Shown here piece by piece: positions 5,327 through 5,952 of a stretch of 5,952 nt of DNA (within the stretch, counting starts at the first letter, position 1; each line of letters opens with the position of its first letter). Both the position numbers and the translations under genes were made by a program. The notes under the pieces are model-generated. The model did not search any database and was not told the origin of the DNA. It saw only the letters and a list, made by a program, of their open reading frames with translations. Source of the DNA: Rhodocyclales bacterium (GTDB lineage: Bacteria; Pseudomonadota; Gammaproteobacteria; Burkholderiales; Rhodocyclaceae); contig JAJTBM010000203.1 of the NCBI GenBank assembly GCA_021286885.1, positions 1-5,952 of the forward strand, written 5' to 3'.

Positions 5327-5952
5327 ATGCCCCAGTACCGCTCCCGCACCTCCACCGCCGGTCGCAACATGGCCGGCGCCCGCGCCCTGTGGCGCGCCAC
5401 CGGCATGAAGGATGGCGACTTCGAAAAGCCCATCATCGCCGTGGTGAACAGCTTCACCCAGTTCGTGCCCGGCCACGTGCACCTCAAAGACCTGGGCCAG
5501 CTGGTGGCGCGTGAGATTGAAGCCGCTGGCGGCGTCGCCAAGGAATTCAACACCATCGCCATCGACGACGGCATCGCCATGGGCCACGGCGGCATGCTCT
5601 ACAGCCTGCCCTCCCGCGACCTGATCGCCGACAGCGTTGAATACATGGTCAATGCCCACACCGCCGACGCGATGGTGTGCATCTCCAACTGCGACAAGAT
5701 CACCCCGGGGATGCTGATGGCCGCCCTGCGCCTCAACATCCCGGTGATCTTCGTGTCCGGCGGCCCCATGGAAGCCGGCAAGGTCAAGTGGGAAGCCAAG
5801 GTGATCTCCCTGGATCTGGTGGACGCCATGGTCAAGGCTGCCGACAGCAGCTGCTCCGACGAAGAAGTCGACGCCATCGAGCGCTCCGCCTGCCCCACCT
5901 GCGGCTCCTGCTCCGGCATGTTCACCGCCAACTCCATGAACTGCCTGACCGA
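5327..5952 (+). CDS. ilvD: Dihydroxyacid dehydratase, N-terminal third (3' end outside window)
   Basis: IlvD dehydrates 2,3-dihydroxy-isovalerate and 2,3-dihydroxy-3-methylvalerate to the 2-oxo acids, the third common step of valine and isoleucine synthesis. The 208 codons present are nearly collinear with the ~616-residue E. coli type: [10 protein letters not shown] start, [15 protein letters not shown] at 12-26, [13 protein letters not shown] at 41-53, [11 protein letters not shown] at 80-90 with metal-binding Asp81, [10 protein letters not shown] at 120-129 with cluster Cys122 and the Lys124 that is carbamylated in the family, and [18 protein letters not shown] at 189-206 with cluster Cys195. 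Position 49 is Gly, where the plant/mycobacterial [2Fe-2S] type has a third cysteine, which fits the E. coli-like class with an oxygen-sensitive cluster. ATG 5327 has GGAG at 5314-5317 with 9-base spacing. It is separated from the chemoreceptor by 105 bases and is probably its own unit. Reading frame is open to the window edge. Confidence 0.97.
   Translation, partial: MPQYRSRTSTAGRNMAGARALWRATGMKDGDFEKPIIAVVNSFTQFVPGHVHLKDLGQLVAREIEAAGGVAKEFNTIAIDDGIAMGHGGMLYSLPSRDLIADSVEYMVNAHTADAMVCISNCDKITPGMLMAALRLNIPVIFVSGGPMEAGKVKWEAKVISLDLVDAMVKAADSSCSDEEVDAIERSACPTCGSCSGMFTANSMNCLT

Overview
The window looks like a chromosomal housekeeping segment from a GC-rich betaproteobacterium, most likely a Rhodocyclales-type organism such as an Azospira/Dechloromonas relative. 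This placement is inferred from gene order (lolB - ispE - tRNA-Gln - prs - rplY - pth), protein family signatures, high GC (about 68% across 541-780) and a haem-c chemoreceptor. No database search was possible. All genes are on the + strand.

Layout. 1-250: 3' end of lolB (outer-membrane lipoprotein insertion). 251-1138: ispE (MEP isoprenoid pathway), whose start directly abuts the lolB stop. 1151-1207: the first three quarters of a tRNA-Gln(UUG), broken inside the T-loop. 1209-2066: prs (PRPP synthase) without its first ~30 codons and start codon, fused directly to the broken tRNA. 2087-2116: a strong intrinsic terminator. 2118-2141: a perfect 8-bp hairpin in the rplY leader. 2165-2749: rplY (ribosomal protein L25, long CTC type). 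2792-3391: pth (peptidyl-tRNA hydrolase). 3392-3607: a non-coding leader with a candidate flagellar sigma-28 promoter and two small hairpins. 3608-5221: a transmembrane methyl-accepting chemotaxis protein with a CxxCH haem-c motif in its periplasmic domain. 5222-5326: short spacer. 5327-5952: 5' third of ilvD (dihydroxyacid dehydratase), running off the window.

Function. The first block is a conserved betaproteobacterial cluster for envelope biogenesis, isoprenoid and nucleotide precursors and translation. The chemoreceptor and ilvD are separate units with their own leaders. The chemoreceptor is plausibly a redox- or gas-responsive receptor transcribed with the flagellar regulon.

The main anomaly is at about 790-1207. 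The 3' third of ispE plus the partial tRNA has far lower GC (about 49% over 841-1140) and different codon use from both sides. It ends at a hard junction at 1207/1208 that breaks tRNA-Gln and prs together. Because prs is normally essential and tRNA-Gln(UUG) usually scarce, a chimeric assembly join is the leading explanation. A real recombination/deletion event with intact copies elsewhere is the alternative. No CRISPR array, transposase, integrase or novel defence system was seen.
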